Source: Phallusia mammillata
Taxonomy: Eukaryota > Chordata > Ascidiacea > Phlebobranchia > Ascidiidae
NCBI GenBank assembly: GCA_003260075.1
Contig: QLIY01000010.1
Span: forward strand, 68,302 to 132,301
Direction: 5' to 3'
DNA: 64,000 nt
Numbering within the stretch: position 1 is the first letter of the stretch; the number at the start of each line of letters is the position of its first letter. Below the pieces are notes generated by a model. It did not search any database. It was given only the letters and a program-made list of their open reading frames with translations, and was not told the origin of the DNA. Position numbers and translations under genes: made by a program. Shown one piece after another: positions 52,101-63,200 of this stretch.

Positions 52101-55100
52101 AGCTCTGTAACGCCCACCTGAACAAAGTCAAAGAATGAAATGCAAAAATTGTAATCATAAAATAACGATACGAACCTCAGAAGTGTCGTTTATATTTTGC
52201 ATCAGAAACTTTCTCCTCTGTAGCCCACTTTCCAGATCTGCACGACATTTCGCCACCATAGGATTCATTCCAGCGTTGTGTTGTGTGTCAAAATAACCCA
52301 TGATTTCATTGACAATCGATTCATGAAGATTGTTTAATTCTTTGTGTTCTGAAATATATCGGCTTTCCAGCACCTAAGTTGTATAACACAGGTAGAAAAA
52401 TTTCTTTTTTTGTTTCGATTTTGCTTGTTGTGTCAACGATATCACCTTGATTTTGTCGTAAAATATTTCTTCGCATCGCCCAACAAGATTTGCAAGAAAT
52501 GTAGAGGAAAAGGCCTAAAAATACTCATGAATAAGAATGCTGAATTTCTTTTTATATTTTAACAGACCATCTGCAGAACTAGCAAGTAGAAACTACACCT
52601 AATCTCAAATAAAAATATTCTTAATAGTAATACAGGCTGCATTTATACCGGTTCGGTTCCGGTTGAGGTTCAATACCAAACAGGGTTTAGCCTAACTCCG
52701 GTTCGATTTATGGATCGACTTCGGTTCAGGTTTAACAAAATAAATTGTTCAAACCGATTTGAGGGGTAGGGTCAGTTACGGTTCGACTCCATGGTTAAAA
52801 TAACTTTAGTAATACCACAAAAGATGAAACGCACTTTGTAGGAATTTACCAAGCAACATTATTTTTTATCTTTTTTCGTTTGTGCGTAATACTTTTCAAA
52901 ATCAAAGCCAAACACAAATATCTCATTAAAACGACTAACCTCAATTAAAGCATCAGCACCAAATTTATTTTCTTCCACTTTGTTTGAAAACTTTATCGCC
53001 AAGTTAATGACGTCTTCCCCCTGAACAGGCGATCCGTATATTTCTTTAACTTCGATGTTTCGAAACAAGTCATTAAATATCTTGTCCAACGTCTCCAAGA
53101 ATTCGGGATCAATATCCAAACAACCAAGTACCATTAAAAAATCGGAAAGCACAATCGTCGGGTTCGGCTAAATACGAAAAAAAAAAACATTTTCTACAAG
53201 GTATGATTCGTGCGATCCGTTAACCTTTGATAGAAGCATAGGGATCTTGTTTTCTTCTTCGTGCAATTTTGTTTCCTGGATATGGAAGCAAAGCACACTT
53301 CACGTNCAGTATTAAATCGCAAAAAAATCTCAATCCGACTATTTTTTAATACCTGTTGAATTTGATTTTCTTCAGAAAACACTCGAAGTAACAAACCCAA
53401 TTTGCTTCGAAGCAAATCATAGAATTGTTCGTGAATTTCTTTGTCAAGAATGTCATCTGATGAAACCAGTTTGAACATAAATAATGCCTTTTCCATCACT
53501 TGATTGTATTCAACAGCTAAGTCCTCGTCGCTGATAAAGTTTCTCGGCCGAATAAGCTTGATGTACTTTTCCTGTAATAATGTTAAGACTTAAGTTTTTG
53601 CCACACTCGAAAATTAATCCCCATGCTCGCAAAGCATGTCATTGCATGAACAGTAAAAATACCGCTTCCAAAAAGTATAATGGTGGTAAATTCATCGAAA
53701 AATATAACAAGCAATGTTATCCAGCGACATGCTCCTACAACGCTATATTTGTGAGTTTTTCGCCAAACAACAATCAACTGAGAAACTAACCTTAAACACC
53801 ACCAGACAGGCGTCAAAACAATCTTCACATAGCAATCGATAAAGCTCTGTAACGCCCACCTGAACAAAGTCAAAGAATGAAATGCAAAAATTGTAATCAT
53901 AAAATAACGATACGAACCTCAGAAGTGTCGTTTATATTTTGCATCAGAAACTTTCTCCTCTGTAGCCCACTTTCCAGATCTGCACGACATTTCGCCACCA
54001 TAGGATTCATTCCAGCGTTGTGTTGAGTGTCAAAATAACCCATGATTTCATTGACAATCGATTCATGAAGATTGTTTAATTCTTTGTGTTCTGAAATATA
54101 TCGGCTTTCCAGCACCTAAGTTGTATAACACAGGTAGAAAAATTTCTTTTTTTGTTTCGATTTTGCTTGTTGTGTCAACGATATCACCTTGATTTTGTCG
54201 TAAAACATTTCTTCGCATCGCCCAACAAGATTTGCAAGAAATGTAGAGGAAAAGGCCTAAAAATACTCATGAATAAGAATGCTGAATTTCTTTTTATATT
54301 TTAACAGACCATCTGCACAACTAGCAAGTAGAAACTACACCTAATCTCAAATAAAAAAATTCTTAATAGTAATACAGGCTGCATTTATACCGGTTCGGTT
54401 CCGGTTGAGGTTCAATACCAAACAGGGTTTAGCCTAACTCCGGTTCGATTTATGGATCGACTTCGGTTCAGGTTTAACAAAATAAATCGTTCAAACCGAT
54501 TTGAGGGGTAGGGTCAGTTACGGTTCGACTCCATGGTTAAAATAACTTTAGTAATACCACAAAAGATGAAACGCACTTTGTAGGAATTTACCAAGCAACA
54601 TTATTTTTTATCTTTTTTCGTTTGTGCGTAATACTTTTCAAAATCAAAGCCAAACACAAATATCTCATTAAAACGACTAACCTCAATTAAAGCATCAGCA
54701 CCAAATTTATTTTCTTCCACTTTGTTTGAAAACTTTATCGCCAAGTTAATGACGTCTTCCCCCTGAACAGGCGATCCGTATATTTCTTTAACTTCGATGT
54801 TTCGAAACAAGTCATTAAATATCTTGTCCAACGTCTCCAAGAATTCGGGATCAATATCTAAACAACCAAGTACCATTAAAAAATTGGAAAGCACAATCGT
54901 CGGGTTCGGCTAAATACGAAAAAAAAACATTTTCTACAAGGTATGATTCGTCGGATTCGTTAACCTTTGATAGAAGCAGCAGGATCTTGTTTTCTTCTTC
55001 GTGCAATTTTGTTTCCTGGATATGGAAGCAAAGCACACTTCACGTCTTTGAAAGATTTTTTAATGTTCTTGCATAATGCCTTGTACTCGTCTGATTGTTG

Positions 55101-55715
55101 TTCGGTTGTGCTTAAAGCTGAGTCCAAATACTTTTCACCTCCCTCAAATCCCAGCTCAAAATCCATGTCCTGCCAATCTCTCATCAAAAAGAGAAGGGTC
55201 TAAAATACATTGACGAGGTTTACTGATTACTAGCGTTTAATAATCAGATGCAATTAATGCTTTTGATCAAAATCGGTAATTTCGAACATTGACCTTAACT
55301 GCAATACATTACTAATAAAACACAATTCGCTTTCGCAGTCCGTGACGTCACAATACCGAAAAAGTTAGTAGAATGTTTCTCGGCCGATTTCAGCCAAAGG
55401 ACCAAAAAGTTTTCACCCTTTTTTTCAAAGGCACGAAACTGAGTCCCACTAAAACACGCTGTAAAACGAAAATGTAAAGAATAAGCAAAAATTGAAAAAT
55501 TGAGCAGTGTCTTTTAACCGGGTACACTCAATGTGTACCATAACTTTTTAAGGGTGTAATTAACCTTGATGGGGTGTACCAGATACAATATACCTGTGTC
55601 CAGGTATGACAGGTTTATGTTTTAGAGCAGATTGATTGTAGTGTAATACATGGTACAACATATATCTCAAGTGTAGGTAGCTTGTAAGTTATCATATTAT
55701 ATTTGTAACCGTAAT

Positions 55716-55748
<33 letters not shown>

Positions 55749-57870
55749 TTCTTTACACATTTGGTTTAGGTACAGCTCTTCTTGTCATTAAAGTTGTGTG
55801 TTGATTTTGCGACAAATGAAAGTCGAATGCGGCATATATAAACTCGTCAAAAATCTCGCTTTGGGAAGATGGAGCCCTTAAAAACTTGTGTTCCCCTCAC
55901 AGTGGTGATTGTGCCTGCTGAGTTGGTGGGTGACTCGAAGGAATAGCTACCGAGCTAGTTTAAAAAATTCGGCTATTAAAAGTTTCTATGCTTTCCCTTT
56001 TCATGATTTGATGGTTAAAGCACAAAAACTGAGTGTTGGGTGTATAAGTTGCATGTATTTCATTGATTCCCAACAATGTTATACTCGCGTAGTCGCGTAC
56101 CATTAGATAGTTTCTTATAGCACACCTACCGTTTGATTTCCAAAATCATGAATTACTAAATCCCCCCCCCCTTTCCCTTTTCATGATTTGATGGTTAAAG
56201 CACAAAAACTGAGTGTTGGATGTATAAGTTGCATGTATTTCATTGATTCCCAACACTGTTATACTCGCGTCGTCGCGTACCATTAGATAGTTTCTTACAG
56301 CACACCTACCGTTTGATTTCCAAAATCATGAATTACTAAAAGATCAAAATTTAACTAAGAATTCACATTTTACAAATTAGTGGTCTAACCTGATAAGATT
56401 GCACCATATCTTTGCCGTAAACTTGTTTTCCATATTCTGAAAACACCTGAAAATATTTTGGTAACAGTGGTTTGGTTAATAATTTAAGCACAATATATTA
56501 TAACAAACTTTTCACTGTAAATATTTTGAGTTGGGTTTTAGGCTGAAATACTTTTGGTTTAGGCTAGGTTCGAGTCAAAAATTTAAGCCCGCTTACCGCT
56601 CCGTGCTAAACAGCTTTTCCCAAGAATAGCGCACTTTTCATATTGCCACAGTAGTTACCCGCAAGTGTTCCAAATTGGCTGAACTGATGATATCTTTTAA
56701 GTTGTAGATTTGGTAGGAGCTCAGAAAAGTGCTGAGACAAAACATGATGGAGTCAGAAAACTTCGAACTCTGATTATCGAATACTCCCTGAGTGTCCATC
56801 AAAAACACAGCAATCTGCTGAACACAGTAACAAGTAATTAAACAGGTTTTATTGTTGACCATTCGGTATAATAACAACTATAAAACAAGGTTTGCAGGTC
56901 AGGGGACCAGACGGAAATGTAGAATTTATGGCGAGAAGAATTTTCTCATGGCGAGAAAATGGAAAGCTGTTTTGGTTTGAACTGTAAAGTATGCAAGCCT
57001 GCACACGGGTACAAACCTTCCTATACTTCTCGGTTTTAAACCAGAAAGGTTCACTCCAAACCAATATCCCTTCAGTGTGCTTTTCATTTCCACCTCGCCA
57101 TTCGAAGCTTTGGTCTAACTTCGCATCAACATTGTTTCGCCAGTTTTTTTCCTGAAAGAGAATTTGTTTATGGACCTACAACAATGTATTAACTACTGTT
57201 TCAGATTAAAAAAATCAGATATAAGTGCGAATTAACGGGTCTAGTCTCAATTGGTTTCCTTTCAGGCCTTACAGGAGTTTCAGTATAACCATGTCTTTGT
57301 CGACAAACGAAAGCGAGATTTTTTGATCCTACGATGGGAATTCCCGTTTTGTGCATGGACTTTTTCTAGTGCGCGGTGTGAAAGTTCACGTAAATTGATA
57401 AAGCCAAATGCGGTCCATTAAATAATTTTGACACGCCCGGTTTTCAATCGATGTTTACGAAGAATCGCCGCCCAAAGCACGAAGTATTGAATTCAGTCCA
57501 GCGTGACAAAATAAAGCGTATTGAGCACCTGGTTGTAACCGTGAAACTCCATGTATCGCATGAGCAGGTTTAGAAAAAATGATTTTCCTTTCCTGAGCAT
57601 TCCAGCGATGGAATAAATTGCAACAGGACAGTTAAAAACATCCTTTCGACCAAAAATCGACAAAACAGCTTCTTTGTCAATAACTTGTAGTTCCTCATTT
57701 TCCACCTTTTGCTGTCGAGTTATTCGGACCACTACAACAAAGTTTCAGCACAATTAATAAATACAGCAAATTGAGATGAAGTTTTTGTACTTGACATTGC
57801 AATTTGTAAGTAACTCACCACAATCCGAAAAAGTTGGCGCCCTTCCCAAAACCGTAGCACTTCCTGCCAT
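46165..57870 (-). CDS. Atlastin/GBP-like large GTPase, gene C, with a triplicated middle block
   Basis: The 5' exons are 57819-57870, 57529-57731, 57017-57151, 56659-56814, 56390-56446, 54965-55199. The middle exons in the copy adjoining them are 54682-54857, 54188-54256, 53918-54115, 53791-53859, 53353-53571. Then 51376-51456 (a truncated copy is at 48590-48640), and the 3' exons 47928-48107, 47596-47661, 47397-47537, 47212-47319, 46854-47018, 46606-46677, 46165-46539. Using each exon once gives 918 residues in frame. GTPase motifs are intact (AGMLRKGKS, HTEGI, DTQG, RDW). The five middle exons also occur at 48795-50299 and 51611-53115, with single N bases at 48589 and 53306. As laid out, no simple transcript uses all copies, so the true structure is uncertain. 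It is likely one normal gene disturbed by assembly, or a gene with real internal duplication. Confidence 0.75.
48118..48140. mobile_element. hAT-like left end in gene C intron
   Basis: CAGCGGTTCTCAAACTTTTT resembles the left end of the other elements. The right end is not seen before the SINE and the N at 48589. Confidence 0.4.
48283..48530 (-). mobile_element. tRNA-derived SINE
   Basis: On the minus strand a tRNA-like head carries a perfect B box within GGGTTCGAATCCC at about 48430-48442, followed by a SINE body. The body shares several segments with the fragment at 33882-33970, so it is a dispersed family. It lies in an intron of gene C just before the N base. Confidence 0.75.
48590..50373. 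repeat. Gene C middle block, copy 1
   Basis: It starts right after a single N, inside an exon, and carries five complete gene C exons (48795-49013, 49233-49301, 49360-49557, 49630-49698, 50124-50299). It diverges from the other copies after about 50373. It matches copy 3 almost perfectly and copy 2 slightly less well. Confidence 0.92.
50374..51375. other. Unique stretch between gene C block copies
   Basis: About 1 kb with no exon. About 50800-50995 is A-rich low-complexity sequence poor in G. The equivalent of the next upstream exon, encoding the RDW motif, is missing here, so copy 1 does not lead into a GTPase domain. Confidence 0.6.
51376..53305. repeat. Gene C middle block, copy 2
   Basis: It holds the complete 81-nt exon 51376-51456, the five middle exons at 51611-53115, and the last 81 nt of the RDW exon (53225-53305), cut by an N at 53306. 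It is offset by 2,816 bp from copy 1. At several sites (for example near 52281, 52575, 52746 and 53117) it differs from copies 1 and 3, which agree with each other. Confidence 0.92.
53307..54930. repeat. Gene C middle block, copy 3
   Basis: It starts after the N, in an intron, and carries the five middle exons at 53353-54857, continuing into the complete RDW exon 54965-55199. It is offset by 4,558 bp from copy 1. It is the copy joined to the intact 5' half of gene C. Confidence 0.92.
55720..55748 (+). repeat. 29-nt poly(C) tract
   Basis: This lies in an intron of gene C. No duplication of the flanks is visible. Confidence 0.93.
55991..56340. repeat. 170-bp duplication joined by a poly(C) tract
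   Basis: The copies are 55991-56160 and 56171-56340, equal in length with four differences, joined by C10 (56162-56171, whose last C is the first base of the second copy). It lies entirely within an intron of gene C. Confidence 0.95.
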
Positions 57871-58704
57871 TTAGTCTGATCCGACAGTTTCGGCACGTAT
57901 GTCAAGTCAACTTACCTTCAACAAAAATTAATAGCCTAATCTGAAAGTAAATGTATACTTGAAAATATGAGTACACACTACCTGTAAAAACGCTAAGTTC
58001 CATTAAAAATCGGCAAACCTAAATAAACTGATTGATCTGTGTCATTAATCAGTAAAACCGAACAATTTTGGGTAAATGAGACAAAAGAGACTGCAAACTG
58101 GACTAGACTACATATCTTGCGCTTAAAAAAGGGACCTTCCATTAACCCACTAATCAGTAGCAAACACATTGAAGCGTGCAGCAAAAAGGTTCCGTTCAAA
58201 ACCGTGGCTTCAAGGCGAAATTGCCTTGCGCTGAAGTCTTCGCTACGCTTGCGTGTTTGCCACAAAGGCATTTTTTGTTAGTTGCATTTTATGTAGTAGG
58301 CGCTGAAGTTTAGTCCATATACTTTCGAGCTCAATTCGTTGTGACATCAGTAATGAGTAGAAATTTAAGGATTTGCAGTAATTTACAGACGTCCTCTTCT
58401 GTATTTCACAACAATAAATTATTCTTTATCTAAACTTCGTTTGTTTTGCAATTTATTCAGATGACCAAAAGTCTTCAGGAGTTAAACTTCAGCATAGAAA
58501 AGGCCGAAAGTGACACAAAAAGGAAACAAAGGCGCAGGTTTATGACATCATCGTTTGGGTTATGTTGTATGAAAGCGAGTTTAGTGAATTTACGGTTGGT
58601 GATAGTGTTAATTGATTCTAAAAAGGTCCCCATTCTATCACTATCTCCGTAACTACTTCCATCTCATACAATTTATATAGGCAAGTATATAATACCGTTT
58701 ATTG
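57871..58704. other. Intergenic upstream of gene C
   Basis: This must hold the gene C promoter and 5' UTR. The short overlapping frames on both strands show no domain. It ends at the target-site duplication of the next element. Confidence 0.45.
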
Positions 58705-59308
58705 TAGGGGTGTGCAACAGGCGGTCCGCGGGTCACAACCCACTTAGTCATAAAGTGGCCCTCAACAACACTCAAAATGAAAAGTTGCTATACGTAAAAC
58801 GAATAAGCTAAACCCACGTTTCCTAACCGTTGGGTCATACAGCAGTTTGCACATGGGCCACCCTTCGATTTTGACGGATCGCATAAAACTTTACAATTTT
58901 ATTCACCCAGACCTAGCCTTCTATTCGCATTTGTGCTTATTGCGTAACTTTGCCGAATGTGACGTAATAATCCCCTTTCTTTTGCAAACACTTATTTTGT
59001 TGTGAATGTCAGTGTTGCAGCGATTGCACCCCCCCCCCCCCGTAACTTTGCCGAATGTGACGTAATAATCCCCTTTCTTTTGCAAACAATTATTTTGTTG
59101 TGAATGCCAGTGTTGCAGCGATTGCACCTAACTTACAATTTTAAAGTTCATTTTGCAAGGTTGTTGTTGAATTTTCTTTACGTTGTACATCGACTACAGA
59201 AAAAGAAGTTGTGTGGCCCTCGCGTCGTTTATGTCTGAAATTTCTTTACGTTGTACATGTCTAAAATTGGATATATTGCCCACCGAAGAAAAATGTTGCA
59301 CACCCCTG
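58705..59308. mobile_element. Non-autonomous hAT-like element, 604 bp, with internal poly(C) duplication
   Basis: The ends are TAGGGGTGTGCAAC and GTTGCACACCCCTG, and the exact 8-bp duplication gtttattg flanks it (58697-58704 and 59309-59316). An 88-bp stretch inside is duplicated across a poly(C) junction. No transposase is present. Confidence 0.92.
58943..59128. repeat. 88-bp duplication joined by a poly(C) tract, inside a mobile element
   Basis: The copies are 58943-59030 and 59041-59128, of equal length, differing at two positions. The C run is 59029-59041 and includes the last bases of copy 1 and the first of copy 2. Confidence 0.95.
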
Positions 59309-59394
59309 GTTTATTGGCTAGTTACATTGCAATTACAACACAATTTCGGCGCCGCTTTCAACAGGCACTTTTTGAACTGATCAACAATCTAAGA

Positions 59395-59840
59395 CAGTGG
59401 TTCTCAACCTTTTTGCCTTCGCGGACCCTTTTCGGTACTGTAATCTAATTGCGGACCCCTTAGAAGTTTTAGGTAATTTTGTCCTTTTTTATTAACAAGC
59501 AACCAAAACATGGTGCATAAAGTTACAGCCACATTCGGTCCAGGACCAAAATTTTAATCCCTATTTCTGGGTTGCGACATAGGGAATCAACAAGAAAGAG
59601 CCATTACAGTGTAATGTGACGTTGTTTTCCACTGACAATTTACGTCTGTTACATCACAATGGGGTTTAGATGTCATAATGCACTGTGGTTTGTCGCCTAC
59701 GAAGAATGTTTTTTATGCTATTCTTAAAACGCCATAGCGTTTTATTCAAATCGCGATTTATTATTCTCGTTTTGTGGGAATTATGAGTTTGTCGCGGACC
59801 CCCTGAAAACGCTTGGCGGACCCCCGGTTGAGCACCACTG
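59395..59840. mobile_element. Non-autonomous hAT-like element, 446 bp
   Basis: The ends are CAGTGGTTCTCAACC and GGTTGAGCACCACTG. The 8-bp duplication is atctaaga/atctgaga (59387-59394 and 59841-59848, one mismatch). Subterminal GCGGACCCC motifs resemble the 462-bp element at 9.3 kb, suggesting one family. Confidence 0.9.
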
Positions 59841-60047
59841 ATCTGAGACAAAGAAGCATTGCCGAACGCGGCGACAGCATTTTGCAGCACCGCATAATCG
59901 AAAAAATCTACCCAGGATTTGCACCCGCAGGCAAACCGTTTGTAAACATCACTTTACATAATTGAAACAAGTACCTGCAAAAAGACGTAAAAGCGTCATG
60001 CTTTAACAGTTTTAATCAAATACCTTGAAGGGTTATTAAACTTTTAT

Positions 60048-60048
<1 letters not shown>

Positions 60049-60101
<53 letters not shown>
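60049..60101 (+). repeat. 53-nt poly(C) tract
   Basis: This lies in the spacer between genes C and D, shortly after the gene D stop codon region in transcript terms. No duplicated flanks are seen. Confidence 0.93.
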
Positions 60102-60103
<2 letters not shown>

Positions 60104-60262
60104 AATGAACATATACGCATTTTGTTCAATTTAATTCGTAAATTCGATTAAACAAACTACAGCAAATCGTATTACACATTAATAAAAATCACAAGCGCTA
60201 CGAGAATACATGCAGCACACCTAAACCTGCCATCACTGACAGAAAAACAACTAAGTGTCAAT

Positions 60263-63200
60263 TTAAAGGACACTTTTAAGATGTTCAAACTTTGGGTTGT
60301 AATCACCCATTTGTGTGGTAAGGGACCACTTTTCGGGCTTGGCCATCAAGCAAATTTTTTGCACATTTGTTTCAATGAACAGAGACTTAAACCAAGTACC
60401 CAAATTTTCAAGCAAAACATCCAATTTGTTTAATTGCCTAACATAAAGATACTTGTGAAAATTATTAATAACTTTCCACTCGGAAAACAAGGCCTCCATT
60501 GCATGTTCAAGTTGACTGCATTTTGTATTAGCAATCTCTTTGGGAAAATGAGATTTTATTTCCTTTTTGTACTTGTTGAGGGCTGATTCAAAATGTCTCG
60601 TCATGTCAGCTTTGGAAACCTTTTTCCTGCCAAGCATCTGAAAAAATTGTATTAAGTTTTTTTGCTTTTATTGAATATCAAAACGACTAATAATTAAACC
60701 TTCAATGTATCTTCGTTGTATCTTTTCAGGAAAATTCTTTTCATTTTGTTTGCTTTATCCTCTTGGTTATCCTAGCAATTACAAACTTTGTATTAAACAG
60801 GGCAGACCCGAAAAACGTTTTGCAAATTCTGTTCGAAAAAAGTGCAAATGGTGTTCTTCGTTGGGATCACAGAGGTTTGATACTAGGTAAAAAGTTTCGA
60901 AAAAAACAAAGCAATTTTAGGTCTCTTAGTCTTAGGTTCTACATATTATTACCATGTGCATCTGCTCATAAATTTTCTGAGAAGTCCCCCCCCCCCCCAG
61001 TTTTCAATAATTTGTTTGGGACTGACTGTCACAATTTCTTGTTCTCCGATGATGCCATTAACGGCGTTTTGTACTTTGAGTAGAGAATCAATTGGTGTTT
61101 CAAACATACTTTCCAGTCTGTACATCTAAAATTGGCGATGAATGCAAGGTTGAACGGATGGTAATTTTGATTTCGAATTTACGGTTTTTAGGTAATCTTC
61201 AGTTTTATTTTATATACATAGACATATTCGAACGGCTAATTGTGTTTGAAATATTTTACGCATTTCTATCATAAAAATGAGTCACAGCTTGGGTCGTAAA
61301 TATAAAAAAGTCAAATTATAATATCAACCTCTGCAGTGGTAGTTGTTGCTGCTGTTTTTGATTTATCGTCGTCTCCAATTTTTAACATTTTTATTTTGTC
61401 GAGAGCAAGTTGTATCTGACTTGACAGTTGTGCATCCTTCAAAATAGTAGTTTTACTTTATTACATAACTTCACATAAAACGTGATGCGCATATTGTGTT
61501 TTCACACTTGTTTACCTTCAAAGCGACACGTTCAATTTCCACTCTGCTTGTGGCGTTTTCAATCACATGACCTACAAAAGTCGGATCAAGGGGTTTCGAA
61601 TTCCAAGTCTTCCAACCTCGCCACATGGCTATATTTTGAATGCTTGGTTGACTTTCCTAAATAATGTTTAATTTACAATTTGTCTTACTAAACAGAAATA
61701 GAGAGCAAAGATACCATTTGCTTCATTATTTCTTCCTCTAATTTGACCAGTGCATCTTTCTCTTGTTTTGTTTCACACTTCTGCACAAAACATAATGTTG
61801 TGTGGCATGATGGTATTTTTTAATTTATGGCCAATATTTAAGAACATTGCTTTAACAGCTTATTACTTTGTTCTATTCTTGTTAAGTGGTTTACCTGTTG
61901 AGTATACCATATATTAAAAATTTAGTACCAAAAACATTTCAATTATTTGTGACTGAACCACCGTGGTGACACATTTGAACGTACTCTGTACATTTCCAGC
62001 ATTTCCAGTTTCTTCACGATGTATTTTTCAGCCTGGGTTTCCAGTTTTTCTCGCAATCCTTGACGCCAAACATGGGAAATCATAAATGGCTGGTTATCAA
62101 ACACCGTCAACGCCCCAGCTTTCACTCTACCGAGATTTCCCGAAACAATATTAGCGTCTGTGGTCTACGCAAACAAAAAAGTGATGACAAAGTTGACAAA
62201 TTCACAGGAGTGGTTCTCGATCTGCAAATCGTAAAACCACCAGAGGCGCATGCATATTTCCAGTGATGGTGACCGTAAATGAAAAAAACAACTTTTTAGG
62301 TCAGGAACTTGGCTTGATTTTCCGATGCGCCTGACCCATTTAAGTCACTACAAAAACGATGATGGATTCGTAAAAACTAAATATTTAAAAAATGATATAC
62401 AGTTCTTTGATGCAAGCTGTTATATATAACATAATAATTTGACATTGTTTAAAAGGTTGTGTTTGGTGCTTTTTGTTCGTAAACCATTGTCGACATCCAC
62501 TGCGTGACTTATTTTTGCCGTGTGTGAAGGTTATAACCCAGTTTTAAGCAACGTCGATTAAAAAGGATTTTATCGCATAAAGAGACAGCGTTGGGAAACT
62601 TACAAGTGGAATTCGTTTAGCTTGATATAAAATTCCTTCCATAGATCGGCTCGCTTTGTAGTGGACCATAGCACCAAAAGTAACCTAAAGAAATAAATTT
62701 GAAACACTTAAAGCTTTAAAATGCCCTGATAGTCAATCACGTTGCAATAAATCGAGAAAAAAGCGACTATTTTTTAACCCCCCCCCCCGCACAAAACATA
62801 ATGTTGTGTGGCATGATGGTATTTTTTAATTTATGGTCAATATTTAAGAACATCGCTTTAACAGCTTATTACTTTGTTCTATTCTTGTTAAGTTGTTTAC
62901 CTGTTGAGTATACCATATATTAAAAATTTAGTAACAAAAACATTTCAAGTATTTGTGACTGAGCCACCGTGATGACACATTTTAACGTACTCTGTACATT
63001 TCCAGCATTTCCAGTTTCTTCTCGATGTATTTTTCAGCCTGGGTTTCCAGTTTTTCTCGCAATCCTTGACGCCAAACGTGGGAAATCATAAATGGCTGGT
63101 TATCAAACACCGTCAACGCACCAGCTTTCACTCTGCCGAGATTTCCCGAAACAATATTAGTGTCTGTGGTCTACGCAAACAAAAAAATGTGATGACAAAG

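Noticed and set aside
48590..55199. Three separate GTPase genes in the gene C region
   Set aside because: The repeated block contains only the middle exons. There is one first exon, one P-loop exon and one terminal exon, so this is one gene with repeated or misassembled parts.
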